A program made the translations under genes and the position numbers. A DNA stretch of 50,497 nucleotides, taken from Armatimonadota bacterium (GTDB lineage Bacteria > Armatimonadota > Fimbriimonadia > Fimbriimonadales > Fimbriimonadaceae). The stretch covers positions 1 through 50,497 of the forward strand of contig JAFDWT010000061.1 of the NCBI GenBank assembly GCA_018268335.1. Direction: 5' to 3'. The notes below the pieces were generated by a model. It was given only the letters and a program-made list of their open reading frames with translations, was not told the origin of the DNA and searched no databases. This document shows, one piece after another, positions 16,457-24,831 of the stretch (positions are counted from its first letter, which is position 1; each line of letters starts with the position of its first letter).

Positions 16457-17380
16457 ATGGGTGACAACGAGACACTGGCTGTGAACGCGCCGATGGGCGA
16501 CGCTGCGCAGCCCAAGCCAAAGGGGCGGGGGTTCGACATGGACAAGGCCATGGCGCTCCTCAAGGTTCCCGAAGTGCAGGCCGGCCTGTTGATGACCGCC
16601 GTCCTGCTGCCGATGTTTTGGAATCTCATCTTGAGACTTCCGGAGCTGTGGTTCGACGCTGAAAGCTACTATCAGCACGGCCCGATCGTGCCGCTGGCCG
16701 CCGGATACATCATTTACAAGCGCTGGGACCGCATCAATGCGACGGCGCCTCGGCCGACTTGGTTGCCGCTGCTCCTTCTGGCTCCACTGCTGTTCTTGGT
16801 GGCTGTGGCCGCCCGGACCAACATGATGGGCGTGGCCTCGGGGAGCCTGATCTTCGTGTTGATTCTGATCAGCTGGGCTCTGTTTGGCGGAAGGTGGGCC
16901 TGGAAAATGTTGCCCGCGCCGCTGTTCTTGTCCTTTGCGCTTCCGTTTTGGAACGGGCTGATCGACAAATACACGCTCAACCTGCAGATCCTGTCGACCG
17001 ACGGTTCCTATCAATTCTTGAAACTTCTAGGCATGCAGCCGTTCCGCCAAGGGCCGACTGTCATCCAGTTGCCGAAGTTCTCCCTGAACATCGCGGCAGA
17101 GTGCTCTGGCATGAAGATGACGCTGGCAATGATCGCCTGTGTCGTCTTCATCTCGCTGGTCGCCAACATCAAGTGGTGGGGCAAGATGCTGCTGGCCGTC
17201 CTGGCCATTCCGCTTTCCGTCGCCATGAACTCCTTGCGCATCGGTCTCATCGGTGTGTTCGGCAACGAGATGGGCCATGAAGCGGGGATGTGGTTCCACG
17301 ACTACGGCAGCTACGGTGTGTTGGCGTTGAGCTTCTACATCTTGTACAAAGTCGCTCAGAAGCTGGGGTGGGACGCGTGA
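16457..17380 (+). CDS. Exosortase (PEP-CTERM-type transpeptidase-like membrane protease)
   Basis: Multi-span inner-membrane cysteine protease family that cleaves C-terminal PEP-CTERM-like tripartite signals on exported proteins, usually encoded with exopolysaccharide genes. About eight hydrophobic segments are visible in 307 residues. The three invariant residues are present in order: Cys216 in AAECSGMK, Arg261 in MNSLRIG, and His281 in FHDYGSYG. The N-terminal 25-30 residues are a charged cytoplasmic extension. GGAG lies 12 bp before the ATG; TTG at 16454 is an alternative start. Its stop overlaps the epsI start (GTGA). Subtype cannot be assigned with confidence by eye. Confidence 0.9.
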   Translation: MGDNETLAVNAPMGDAAQPKPKGRGFDMDKAMALLKVPEVQAGLLMTAVLLPMFWNLILRLPELWFDAESYYQHGPIVPLAAGYIIYKRWDRINATAPRPTWLPLLLLAPLLFLVAVAARTNMMGVASGSLIFVLILISWALFGGRWAWKMLPAPLFLSFALPFWNGLIDKYTLNLQILSTDGSYQFLKLLGMQPFRQGPTVIQLPKFSLNIAAECSGMKMTLAMIACVVFISLVANIKWWGKMLLAVLAIPLSVAMNSLRIGLIGVFGNEMGHEAGMWFHDYGSYGVLALSFYILYKVAQKLGWDA

Positions 17381-18036
17381 GAAAGATCTATTGGGCAATT
17401 GTCGTCATGGTGCTGGTTTTCACTGGCTACCGCTTCTTCGGACTTCAAATCCAAAAGTATCAGGCTAAGGACGAACCGTGGTTGTTTTCCATCGTGCCGA
17501 CGCAAGTAGGCGATTTTCGTGTGCTTTCAGGCTCGGATTCGCCTGGCCCCTCGGTCAGCTACCGGATGGACGATAAGACATACGCCACGCTGAAGCCCGT
17601 GGGAATCGCGGGACAGCAGTTCCGTGGCCCAAAGGGGACTATGGACGCTGTCGTCATCGCCGGCGACCGCATGGAGAGCTTCCATGACCAACGCTGGTGC
17701 TTCAAGGGCCAGGGCTGGGAGATCACCGACGAGCACAAGACGACGCTTGATATTCCCGGATATGGCAAGGTGCCAATGTGGGTGATGAAGCTGCACAAGG
17801 AGAACGAGACTCCTCGCCTGGCAGCGTTCACCTTCAAGACTCCGAGGAATTTCAGGACGGAATATCAGATGGGGCAGATCGACTACTTGTTGTCCGAGCT
17901 ACAGCAAGGTCATCCCAACGTCGGCTTTTCCTTCCGTTTTATCGAAATGGACACTGAAATGTCCGACGAGGCGTTCTTTGATTTCGTCAAGGGCTACTTT
18001 GCCGCTGCGAAAGAGAAGAGCAACGGAGTTCTATGA
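17377..18036 (+). CDS. epsI: EpsI family (DUF3485) exosortase-associated protein
   Basis: EpsI/DUF3485 proteins accompany, or are fused to the C-terminus of, exosortases; their biochemical role is unsettled. This 219-residue protein has one N-terminal membrane anchor (YWAIVVMVLVFTGYRFFG) and an extracytoplasmic domain with QRWCFKGQGWEI, the usual aromatic/Cys block in which W and C precede a G-W pair, and MWVMKLHKEN. The start is GTG at 17377, overlapping the exosortase stop by 4 bp, with a GGGG-type ribosome-binding site upstream. It overlaps the next glycosyltransferase gene by 4 bp, so the three are translationally linked. Confidence 0.85.
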   Translation: MRKIYWAIVVMVLVFTGYRFFGLQIQKYQAKDEPWLFSIVPTQVGDFRVLSGSDSPGPSVSYRMDDKTYATLKPVGIAGQQFRGPKGTMDAVVIAGDRMESFHDQRWCFKGQGWEITDEHKTTLDIPGYGKVPMWVMKLHKENETPRLAAFTFKTPRNFRTEYQMGQIDYLLSELQQGHPNVGFSFRFIEMDTEMSDEAFFDFVKGYFAAAKEKSNGVL

Positions 18037-19217
18037 TCCCGGCCGCGCAGATGCCTCGCATCAGCCAGATCACACCTGCGCGGTTCCACCATGTCGACCT
18101 GTGCAAACAGCTGTCGGCACGGGGACTCTTGGCTTCGTACTTCACGGCGTATCCTAAGAGCAAATTACGGGACTCTGACCTGCCGATGGACAAGGTGCGG
18201 TCCTTTCCCTTTGTCTGGCCGCTCTATGTCCAGCGCTTGCGCATGGGGCACAAAGACGACAAGCTGACGCGTTGGTTGAAGAACCTGGCTGAGTCGACAC
18301 TGTCCCAGTTTGCTTCGACCTTCATATCGCAATCGGATGCTGTCGTGGCGATGTCCTGCAGTGGCCTTGAGGCAGGGCGGGCCATCAAGCGCAGCGGAGG
18401 CATCTGGATCTGCGACCGCGGCTCGGCGCATATCCGGTTTCAGGACGACATCCTGCGTGAGGAGCACAAAACCTGGGGGCTGCCTTATACGCCGATCGAC
18501 CCGGTGACCATGGCTCGGGAGATGGCCGAATACGAGGAGTGCCACCAGATTGTCGTTCCTTCGCAGTTCGCCTTGGATTCATTTGTCCAACAAGGCGTGC
18601 CGGCCAGTAAGGTGACGCGCGTGCCGTACGGTGTCAACTTGCAGGACTTCTATCCTGGCGAACGGGTGGACGACAACGTCTTTCGTGTGCTCTTTGTCGG
18701 CGGGCTCACCGTCCAGAAAGGCATCCAGTATCTGATCCCCGCTGTGGCGAGATTGCGCGGCAACGTCGAGTTGATCATGCTTGGTGACGAGGCTTCGCTG
18801 GACAAGGGGGTCATCGAAGGCATGGACATGAGCCGCGTCACATTTGTCGGTCGCCAGCCCAAGGCAGTGGTGCGCGAGTGGATGCAGCGGAGTTCTGTCT
18901 TGGTTTTGCCAAGTGTCCAGGACGGATTTGGCCTGGTGCTGGCCGAGGCGATGGCCTGTGGCTGCCCCGTGATCGGCACGACCAACACCGGTTTCCGCGA
19001 TGTGGCCGTCGACGGAGAGCACGGTTTTCTTGTGCCGCCGCGTCACGTCGAGGCACTAGCAGCTGCGATCCAGACTCTGGTGGACGACCGGGCTTTGCGC
19101 GACCGTATGGCCGCTGCCAGCGTCGAGAGGGTCAAGAGTCTGGGCGGATGGGACGAGTACGGCAACGCCATAGTGGAACTGGTCAAAAGCCAGTTGGTGA
19201 GCCAAGTCCTCGGCTGA
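18033..19217 (+). CDS. Family 4 glycosyltransferase
   Basis: GT-B glycosyltransferase of 394 residues. Seen: a divergent N-terminal domain (PARFHHVDLCKQLSARG), VVPSQFALDSF and KVTRVPYGVNLQDFYPG between the domains, FVGGLTVQKGIQYLIPAV at the start of the C-terminal domain, and the E-x7-E motif in DGFGLVLAEAMACGCPVIGT. The ATG overlaps the epsI stop (ATGA), so it belongs to the exosortase transcription unit, which ends at a hairpin about 25 bp downstream. It likely adds a sugar to the locus polysaccharide or a sorted glycoprotein; the acceptor is unknown. Confidence 0.87.
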   Translation: MIPAAQMPRISQITPARFHHVDLCKQLSARGLLASYFTAYPKSKLRDSDLPMDKVRSFPFVWPLYVQRLRMGHKDDKLTRWLKNLAESTLSQFASTFISQSDAVVAMSCSGLEAGRAIKRSGGIWICDRGSAHIRFQDDILREEHKTWGLPYTPIDPVTMAREMAEYEECHQIVVPSQFALDSFVQQGVPASKVTRVPYGVNLQDFYPGERVDDNVFRVLFVGGLTVQKGIQYLIPAVARLRGNVELIMLGDEASLDKGVIEGMDMSRVTFVGRQPKAVVREWMQRSSVLVLPSVQDGFGLVLAEAMACGCPVIGTTNTGFRDVAVDGEHGFLVPPRHVEALAAAIQTLVDDRALRDRMAAASVERVKSLGGWDEYGNAIVELVKSQLVSQVLG

Positions 19218-19242
19218 GCCTGCTGGCGTCGTCGCCACTTTG

Positions 19243-19270
19243 CGGGCCCAAGGGTGTCCTTGTCGGCCCG
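19243..19270 (+). terminator. Hairpin terminator after exosortase-epsI-GT4
   Basis: CGGGCC pairs with GGCCCG and CAAGG with CCTTG around a GTGT loop, with a 2-nt bulge on the 3' side, giving 11 base pairs. The hairpin is followed by TATTTA, a weak U-rich tail. It lies 25 bp after the GT4 stop and separates this unit from the beta-helix gene. Confidence 0.55.
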
Positions 19271-19402
19271 TATTTAGTCGGGCTGCCCCCAGACCTTGTG
19301 CATATTGCCAACATCAGCTTTGCCAGCCCGCAATTGTTCGGCAAGCATTAGTCATTAGGCGGATATTGCGACCGGGTGGAACAAGTGCCTTGGAGCAAGA
19401 TC

Positions 19403-21679
19403 ATGTCGAAGTCGATTTCAGTACGTCTCGGATTGGCCGCTTTGGCTTTCACTATGGCTGGAGTGGCCCATGCACAGTTGAACGTGTATGTTTCGACCAA
19501 CGGGAAAGACACGTGGTCCGGCCTGCTGAGTACGCCGAACACTGCGGGCACGGACGGTCCTAAGAAGACCATTGCCGGCGGACGGGACGCTTTGCGCAGT
19601 ATCCGGGCGGGCCAGTCCCCTGGTGGTGTCGTCAGCGCCTCGACGGTCACGAACGCCAAGCGCACATTCACTGGCCGAGGGGCAGTGGTGAACATCGCTA
19701 GCGGGATCTACGACGGGACGACTTCGCTGACTTTTGACTCCCGCGACTCTGGCTCCACCAAGACCCCAATCGTTTATAAAGCGACGACCGCCAATGCGGT
19801 GACTTTGGATGCAGGGAAGACAGTTACCGGACTGGCCAAGCCTGCCCTTAGTTTTTGGAACACGGAGACGCGGGTCTCCCCGGCAGTCCGACCACAAGTC
19901 TATGTCGCCGATCTGAGCTCGATCGGCGACTTGGGCTACTTCCAGTTCCGGTTCTCGGGCTGGAACGCCACGTGGTCCGACATTTCATTCCGACAGATTT
20001 CCAACTACAACCATGCTCCTGAACTCATTGTTGATGGAGCGCCGATGACGCTGGCTCAATGGCCGAACATGTCGGACTCCGATCCGAACGGCCAAAACGG
20101 GATGCCGCGCTTCTATCACGGCTATACGTTCCTGACAGGCGTTGGGCCCGCAAACGACTATTCCAACCCCAACTCATCGCTTTGGACATATGAGTTCAAG
20201 GCCGACTTCACTGGAATGAAGACGCCCTCGACCATCACGGGCGCTGATGACATTTGGATGCGCGGGTATGTCCAGCAGAGCCGGTTTCGAGAGACCTACG
20301 AGCGGGTCACGAGCCTCAACTTTGCCAACGGGCAGGCGAACGGACTTTTGCGCTATGACCCGGTGACACCCTATTACCAGACAAATGGTGGCCGTCGGAT
20401 CAGCATGAACGGCGAGCCCGGACGGTTCACGATCGTCAACTCGATTTACGAGCTCGATGCTCCTGGCGAATACTACATCGACCGGCAAAACAAACGGCTG
20501 TTGATGGTGCCGCCAACTACGTTTGTACCTGGTTCTTCAACAGTGAAGTTGACGTTCAACAACCAGCCCGTATTGTCGGCTAACGGACTTAAGAGCGTGG
20601 CCTTTGATGGTCTGCAAGTCGTCAACTCTCGCTTCATGGGGGTGTACTTCAAAAACTGCTACGGCGTGACGTTCAAGAATGGGACTGTTGAGAACACGGG
20701 ACACAATGGCATAACGATCGACGACAGCTATCGGACAAATGTGCAGAGCTGTGTCATCACCGACACCGGTGAAGGTGCCATTGACATCCAGTCCGGCGAC
20801 CGCAACACTCTGACTGTGAGTGGCAATCTGGTGAGCGATAACGTCATCCGGCGCTATGGCCGTCAAATGAAGTTCTATACCGGTGCCGTCCGCCTGGACG
20901 GCTGTGGCAACACAGTGCTGAACAACACGATCACCGACGCCGACGGCGAGGCGATCATCATGCGCGGGAACGAGCAGCTGGTGCAGAACAACACCTTTAT
21001 GCGAGTGGACGGCGATGCCGGCGACTCGGGCGTTATTGTCACCAACCACAACGTCGCCGACCATGGCAATGTTGTTAAGGGGAACGTGTTTAAGGAGATC
21101 TCCGATCTGCCCTATAGCGTTTGGGGCAACTGGGCCTTGTTTGTCGATGGAGCCGGCTCGGGCGTCACGTTCGAAGGCAACGTCATCGACGGCATGTCCC
21201 ACCCGATCGGTATTCTGCCAGCCTGTGACATCACGATCCGCAACAACGTCATCATGAATTGCGATCAGTCGGCGATCGTTGCTGGTATCGGTCCGTTCAA
21301 CCCGCGAGGCTCGAGCTATGAGACGTTGGCAAACCAGTATCCCTGGAGTGGGTCTCTTTGGCAAACCAAATATCCGCACCTGTACCAGTGGCTTTCCCAA
21401 GGACTTTCCGGTCCTCTGTACTACAACTTCTCGAACAACGTGTTCTATAACGTCAACGTTCCTGTGGCCGGCATGCCGATCTACCAGCAACAGCTGTTCG
21501 GAACCGGTGGTACGTACCAGTACAACGTGAAGTTCACTTCGGTGCCGTTCGTGAACATGTCGGCGGGAGATTACACCTTGACAACTTCCGCGCAGTCACA
21601 GGTTCCCAGCTTCCAGCCGGTCAAGACCTCGGGTACAGGAACACGCACTCTCAGCGACCAGGTCGGATCGGCGCCGTAG
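19403..21679 (+). CDS. Secreted right-handed beta-helix protein, possible polysaccharide lyase/epimerase
   Basis: Exported 758-residue protein. The signal peptide MSKSISVRLGLAALAFTMAG runs to a likely AHA|Q cleavage after residue 24. The centre has parallel beta-helix repeats rich in N-x-I/V turns (ENTGHNGITIDDSYRTNV, SGNLVSDNVIRRYG, LNNTITDADGEAIIMRG), as in pectate lyase C-like, NosD and mannuronan epimerase folds. Catalytic residues cannot be assigned. No PEP-CTERM tail or anchor is seen at the C-terminus. GGAG lies 7 bp before the ATG at 19403. Its place between the exosortase unit and wzy/wzx suggests it acts on the locus polysaccharide in the periplasm or outside the cell. Confidence 0.82.
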   Translation: MSKSISVRLGLAALAFTMAGVAHAQLNVYVSTNGKDTWSGLLSTPNTAGTDGPKKTIAGGRDALRSIRAGQSPGGVVSASTVTNAKRTFTGRGAVVNIASGIYDGTTSLTFDSRDSGSTKTPIVYKATTANAVTLDAGKTVTGLAKPALSFWNTETRVSPAVRPQVYVADLSSIGDLGYFQFRFSGWNATWSDISFRQISNYNHAPELIVDGAPMTLAQWPNMSDSDPNGQNGMPRFYHGYTFLTGVGPANDYSNPNSSLWTYEFKADFTGMKTPSTITGADDIWMRGYVQQSRFRETYERVTSLNFANGQANGLLRYDPVTPYYQTNGGRRISMNGEPGRFTIVNSIYELDAPGEYYIDRQNKRLLMVPPTTFVPGSSTVKLTFNNQPVLSANGLKSVAFDGLQVVNSRFMGVYFKNCYGVTFKNGTVENTGHNGITIDDSYRTNVQSCVITDTGEGAIDIQSGDRNTLTVSGNLVSDNVIRRYGRQMKFYTGAVRLDGCGNTVLNNTITDADGEAIIMRGNEQLVQNNTFMRVDGDAGDSGVIVTNHNVADHGNVVKGNVFKEISDLPYSVWGNWALFVDGAGSGVTFEGNVIDGMSHPIGILPACDITIRNNVIMNCDQSAIVAGIGPFNPRGSSYETLANQYPWSGSLWQTKYPHLYQWLSQGLSGPLYYNFSNNVFYNVNVPVAGMPIYQQQLFGTGGTYQYNVKFTSVPFVNMSAGDYTLTTSAQSQVPSFQPVKTSGTGTRTLSDQVGSAP

Positions 21680-21693
21680 ACAAACGCTGCTGA

Positions 21694-21747
21694 CCAACAG
21701 AACTGGCCTCGTCGACGACTATTCGGAGACGAGGCCGGTCCTGTTGG
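21694..21747. terminator. Bidirectional hairpin terminator between beta-helix gene and wzy
   Basis: Two 20-nt arms (21694-21713 and 21728-21747) pair at 18 of 20 positions, with the two exceptions being wobble or near-wobble, around a 14-nt loop. The element starts 15 bp after the beta-helix stop and includes the last codons and stop of the convergent wzy-like gene, so it can end transcription from both sides. There is no long T run. Confidence 0.65.
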
Positions 21748-23308
21748 GCGTTACCATAGGTGGCGTCGGCACGTTCGATTGCATACGCCCGATGGTGCGT
21801 CGCCGGGTGAGAGAATTGACCATCCAGATCAGCATGAGCATGAAGAACCCAATTCCAGGGGCCTCGAGCAAGATCCTCTGGATTTGTGACGCGATGGTGC
21901 CTTGGCTAAAGGTCAAAGCTGCAGAGAGAATGACGCCCAATCCAAGCGAGTTGTTGATGAGGGTAAGGCCATACATCCATCTATGGACAGCCAAGAATAT
22001 GACACCGATAAAGAAGTAGGTCCCCACTACGCCAGATAGTCCATAAGAGACCAACGCGTCAGGTGTGAAACCCATAGCGATTTGGGTCACGTGGTCCTCG
22101 GGGTTGACCAATCCACGTCCTTTTTGGGCCAAGACGTTGCCGGTTGACTGGATTGGTTTTTCCGGATACAAAACGTTCGGTACGACAAGCTTGAATCCCC
22201 AAATTGTCGTGGCTGGCCCCTCGGGATCCTTTGCGATTGTTTGGGCGATCACGCTGTCCATAACAGGCAAGATCGTAAAGCGGTCCAGAGTGGCGTTCTT
22301 GCCGATCGTTGTGTAGTAATACGTCCTTCGGCGGTCGTATGGCAATCTGGCGTCGGCATCATCTGAACGGTTGACTAACTTCTCCCGTTCGAGGACATAG
22401 GTGCCCAGGCGCCGAAAGGCCTCGGGTATTCGAATATGGATGGGCAAGGCTCGCAGCGTACCACGCTGGTCGAGGGCGTATGGTGTGTAGTAGTGTTGGT
22501 AAAAGAACAGGAAGAAGGCAAGAATGGCGACCTCGCCGATCTTGGGTTTATGCAAATAGAAAATGCAGGTCAAAATGACCATCAAGATCGACTCGAGAAA
22601 TTCGTTGCGGCTAGCGTTGACGGTAGCCAGAAACAAACCAAAAGCGATGCAATAGACGACAGGATAGGTGAGCAACCGTTTCTTTTTCTTGATAGACACT
22701 GCAGTAATCAGACAAACGGCTAGCGGGTAGGCGCGTGTCAGTGTTCGAGTGATCGTAAAGAAGCCGCCGACTTGCGCGACGCCGGGCCTGCTGAGCGCGA
22801 ACTGGATGAGAGCTGTGGTCGATGAGGCGATAAGCAAGAAGATCGCCAACGTGCGAAGCCTGTCGATGTCAAGGTCTTCAGGAAGCAGCGTCTTCCATTT
22901 GTCGATTTTGACGCTCTTAAGTGTTATCGCCGCGAACAAGAAGCCCACCATCGACAAGCATGCGACGAACAGTGTCGCATTGGGCGCCAAGAGTGCCTGG
23001 TCTGGCGGCTCGCGTAAAATTGTCTTCACAATTTGCCCCAGCAAGACATGTACAAACGCGGTGGCCGTTATGAGGAATCCACTAACGGTGAACGGTCCGT
23101 TGACAATTGTGACTGTGGTCCACGTCAAGACGGCATACAACGCGACCAGCGATGCAAATGGCAAGCTCGTGCCGATGGCCAGTTGGCCAGCAAAAAGCAA
23201 AAAAATCCCGACACCGACACCCATGTGGGCCAGGTTGCGATATCGCCACCTGGGCGTCGCAGTCTGAAGTGCTGGTGAAAGTGCCATGTGCCTTGCCTGG
23301 TTTGTCAT
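21719..23308 (-). CDS. O-antigen/exopolysaccharide polymerase, Wzy-like
   Basis: Polytopic inner-membrane protein of 529 residues with roughly 10-12 hydrophobic segments and a large extracytoplasmic loop in the second half (about residues 275-400, containing RRTYYYTTIGKNATLDRF and GFKLVVPNVLYPEKP). This plan is typical of oligosaccharide repeat-unit polymerases, which are poorly conserved in sequence; the VPNVLYP-type segment also occurs in exosortase-locus polymerases. It would join lipid-linked repeat units in the periplasm. Its ATG overlaps the flippase stop by 1 bp (TAATG), so the two are coupled. The assignment rests on topology and context. Confidence 0.75.
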   Translation of the reverse strand: MTNQARHMALSPALQTATPRWRYRNLAHMGVGVGIFLLFAGQLAIGTSLPFASLVALYAVLTWTTVTIVNGPFTVSGFLITATAFVHVLLGQIVKTILREPPDQALLAPNATLFVACLSMVGFLFAAITLKSVKIDKWKTLLPEDLDIDRLRTLAIFLLIASSTTALIQFALSRPGVAQVGGFFTITRTLTRAYPLAVCLITAVSIKKKKRLLTYPVVYCIAFGLFLATVNASRNEFLESILMVILTCIFYLHKPKIGEVAILAFFLFFYQHYYTPYALDQRGTLRALPIHIRIPEAFRRLGTYVLEREKLVNRSDDADARLPYDRRRTYYYTTIGKNATLDRFTILPVMDSVIAQTIAKDPEGPATTIWGFKLVVPNVLYPEKPIQSTGNVLAQKGRGLVNPEDHVTQIAMGFTPDALVSYGLSGVVGTYFFIGVIFLAVHRWMYGLTLINNSLGLGVILSAALTFSQGTIASQIQRILLEAPGIGFFMLMLIWMVNSLTRRRTIGRMQSNVPTPPMVTPNRTGLVSE

Positions 23309-24714
23309 TATGGCTCGTTTGGTGCTGTTGGCTCAGCGCGGCCTCGCCGGAACATGTTTTTTGGCCAGCGAGTGGCAGCACGTATAAACTCTCCCACCGT
23401 GCAGTCAATGACCTTCATGCCGAGGTTCATGACCAGGACGACCATCACGAGTTCGACAATCAGCATGACAGTGGCTGCTCCAGTCACGCCGGTGGAGCCG
23501 ACCAACGCATAGGCAGCAAAGCAGCCCGCCAGGTTGGTGATGAGAAACGCCAGGCTGATGCCGACCGTCCGGTTGATGGAGAACATGGCGGAGCCAAGTG
23601 GGCTCCAGAGGGAGTTGGCCACCGCCGAGACCAGCATCGCGGTCAGCGCTAACCGGTCGACCTCCTTACCGTTCGTCCAGAACTTGTAGAACGGCGGTCC
23701 GACGAGGGACATCAATGGGACAAACCCCACCGTGACCCAAAACGCTCTGCGAGTCGATTCCATCACGAGTTCCCGGGCCTGGCTGATATGCCCTCCGCCA
23801 TAAAGCCGGGAAAACTCCGCCCCGGTCGAGATCCCCAAGCTTCCGACGACCTGGTTCGAGACCCTGGAGATGGTTCGGGCGTTGGAAAGCAGGCCGCCCA
23901 CCACCGAGTTGGAGCCACGGGCGACGGCCTGGGCGAAGCCCATGATGTTCAGCATCGTCGCCCCTGAGTACACCGTGATAAAGGTCGCCGGACGCAGCAT
24001 CGCCAGAGCTGTCTCCTTGTTGAAGTGCCTAAAGCCGGGCCGCAGCCAGTTGTTACGCGACCACATGTCGCGGGTGCTGAAGGCATACACCAGCACGCGC
24101 ACACCCAATACGGCGACAGCAAGACCAACCATGTGCCTTGGCAGGCTGACGCCAAGAAGGAGCACGAGCATCTCCAGAAGCTTTTGGATTGTCTGGGAGT
24201 GCTGGTACCGGTCGAAGCAGTGTTCGCTCTGGTACCCCGCGAGAATGAAGGTGCCCTGCTGGCTGAGTAGAGCGTTGACTCCGAACACCGCGATGACCGC
24301 CTGCGCTTCCCATCGCGGGGTCTTTAAGAGGTTGAGGGCGTGCACAGGGTCAAAGAACGGCAATACGGCGAACATCAAGAGCGCCAAGACCAACGTGATG
24401 GCGGTCACCGAGGCCCACGTGCTCTGGTAGACCACTTTGGCCCGCTCCTTGTCGCCGCGGCCCATCAGCTGGGTGATCTCGTTCACAGTGGCGGTGCCGA
24501 ATCCGAAGTCTCCCAAAGTCAAGTAGCCGGGGAGGCTGATCGTCAGAGTCCAATCAAAGAACTCGGCTCGACCCCATGTCCGCATGGCGATCAGTTGAGG
24601 GCCGAACGCTGCGATGGTCGTGACGCCTTGGTTCAGCAGCAGCGCCCGAAAATTGCGCATCAGCCGACGTCTCACGACGGAGCCGTCTTCCACTGTCGGC
24701 GCTGATGCGTCCAT
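23308..24714 (-). CDS. Polysaccharide flippase, Wzx/MOP superfamily
   Basis: Inner-membrane protein of 468 residues with about 12-14 hydrophobic helices, matching the MOP (MATE-like) polysaccharide transporter plan; it would flip undecaprenyl-linked repeat units to the periplasmic face. Seen: FRALLLNQGVTTIAAFGPQL in the first helix, LGDFGFGTATVNEITQLMGR after the second (the family-typical LxDxGxG region), and the GGLLSNARTISRVSNQVVGS segment mid-protein. It is the first gene of a two-gene minus-strand unit with the Wzy-like gene and is divergent from the Wzc-like gene by 117 bp. Confidence 0.83.
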   Translation of the reverse strand: MDASAPTVEDGSVVRRRLMRNFRALLLNQGVTTIAAFGPQLIAMRTWGRAEFFDWTLTISLPGYLTLGDFGFGTATVNEITQLMGRGDKERAKVVYQSTWASVTAITLVLALLMFAVLPFFDPVHALNLLKTPRWEAQAVIAVFGVNALLSQQGTFILAGYQSEHCFDRYQHSQTIQKLLEMLVLLLGVSLPRHMVGLAVAVLGVRVLVYAFSTRDMWSRNNWLRPGFRHFNKETALAMLRPATFITVYSGATMLNIMGFAQAVARGSNSVVGGLLSNARTISRVSNQVVGSLGISTGAEFSRLYGGGHISQARELVMESTRRAFWVTVGFVPLMSLVGPPFYKFWTNGKEVDRLALTAMLVSAVANSLWSPLGSAMFSINRTVGISLAFLITNLAGCFAAYALVGSTGVTGAATVMLIVELVMVVLVMNLGMKVIDCTVGEFIRAATRWPKNMFRRGRAEPTAPNEP

Positions 24715-24781
24715 ACCTGTTAAGAGTGTCGGGCCCGGAGATTCGCGTCTACACCTGTGCCAGGCTCACGCACAACCCGAT

Positions 24782-24792
24782 TATGGTATATT
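24782..24792 (+). promoter_or_regulatory. Possible -10 region before the Wzc-like gene
   Basis: TATGGTATATT sits 40 bp before the GTG start in the 117-bp divergent interval, giving a TATATT hexamer. No good -35 sequence is seen at 16-18 bp, so this is tentative. Confidence 0.3.
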
Positions 24793-24831
24793 GTGGACCG
24801 GCATTCGGCCAGTCCGGGCTCGAGGTTCAAC

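Noticed and set aside
20537..21490. 317-codon minus-strand frame opposite the beta-helix gene
   Set aside because: No recognisable domain or membrane pattern, and the plus strand encodes a protein with a signal peptide and beta-helix repeats.
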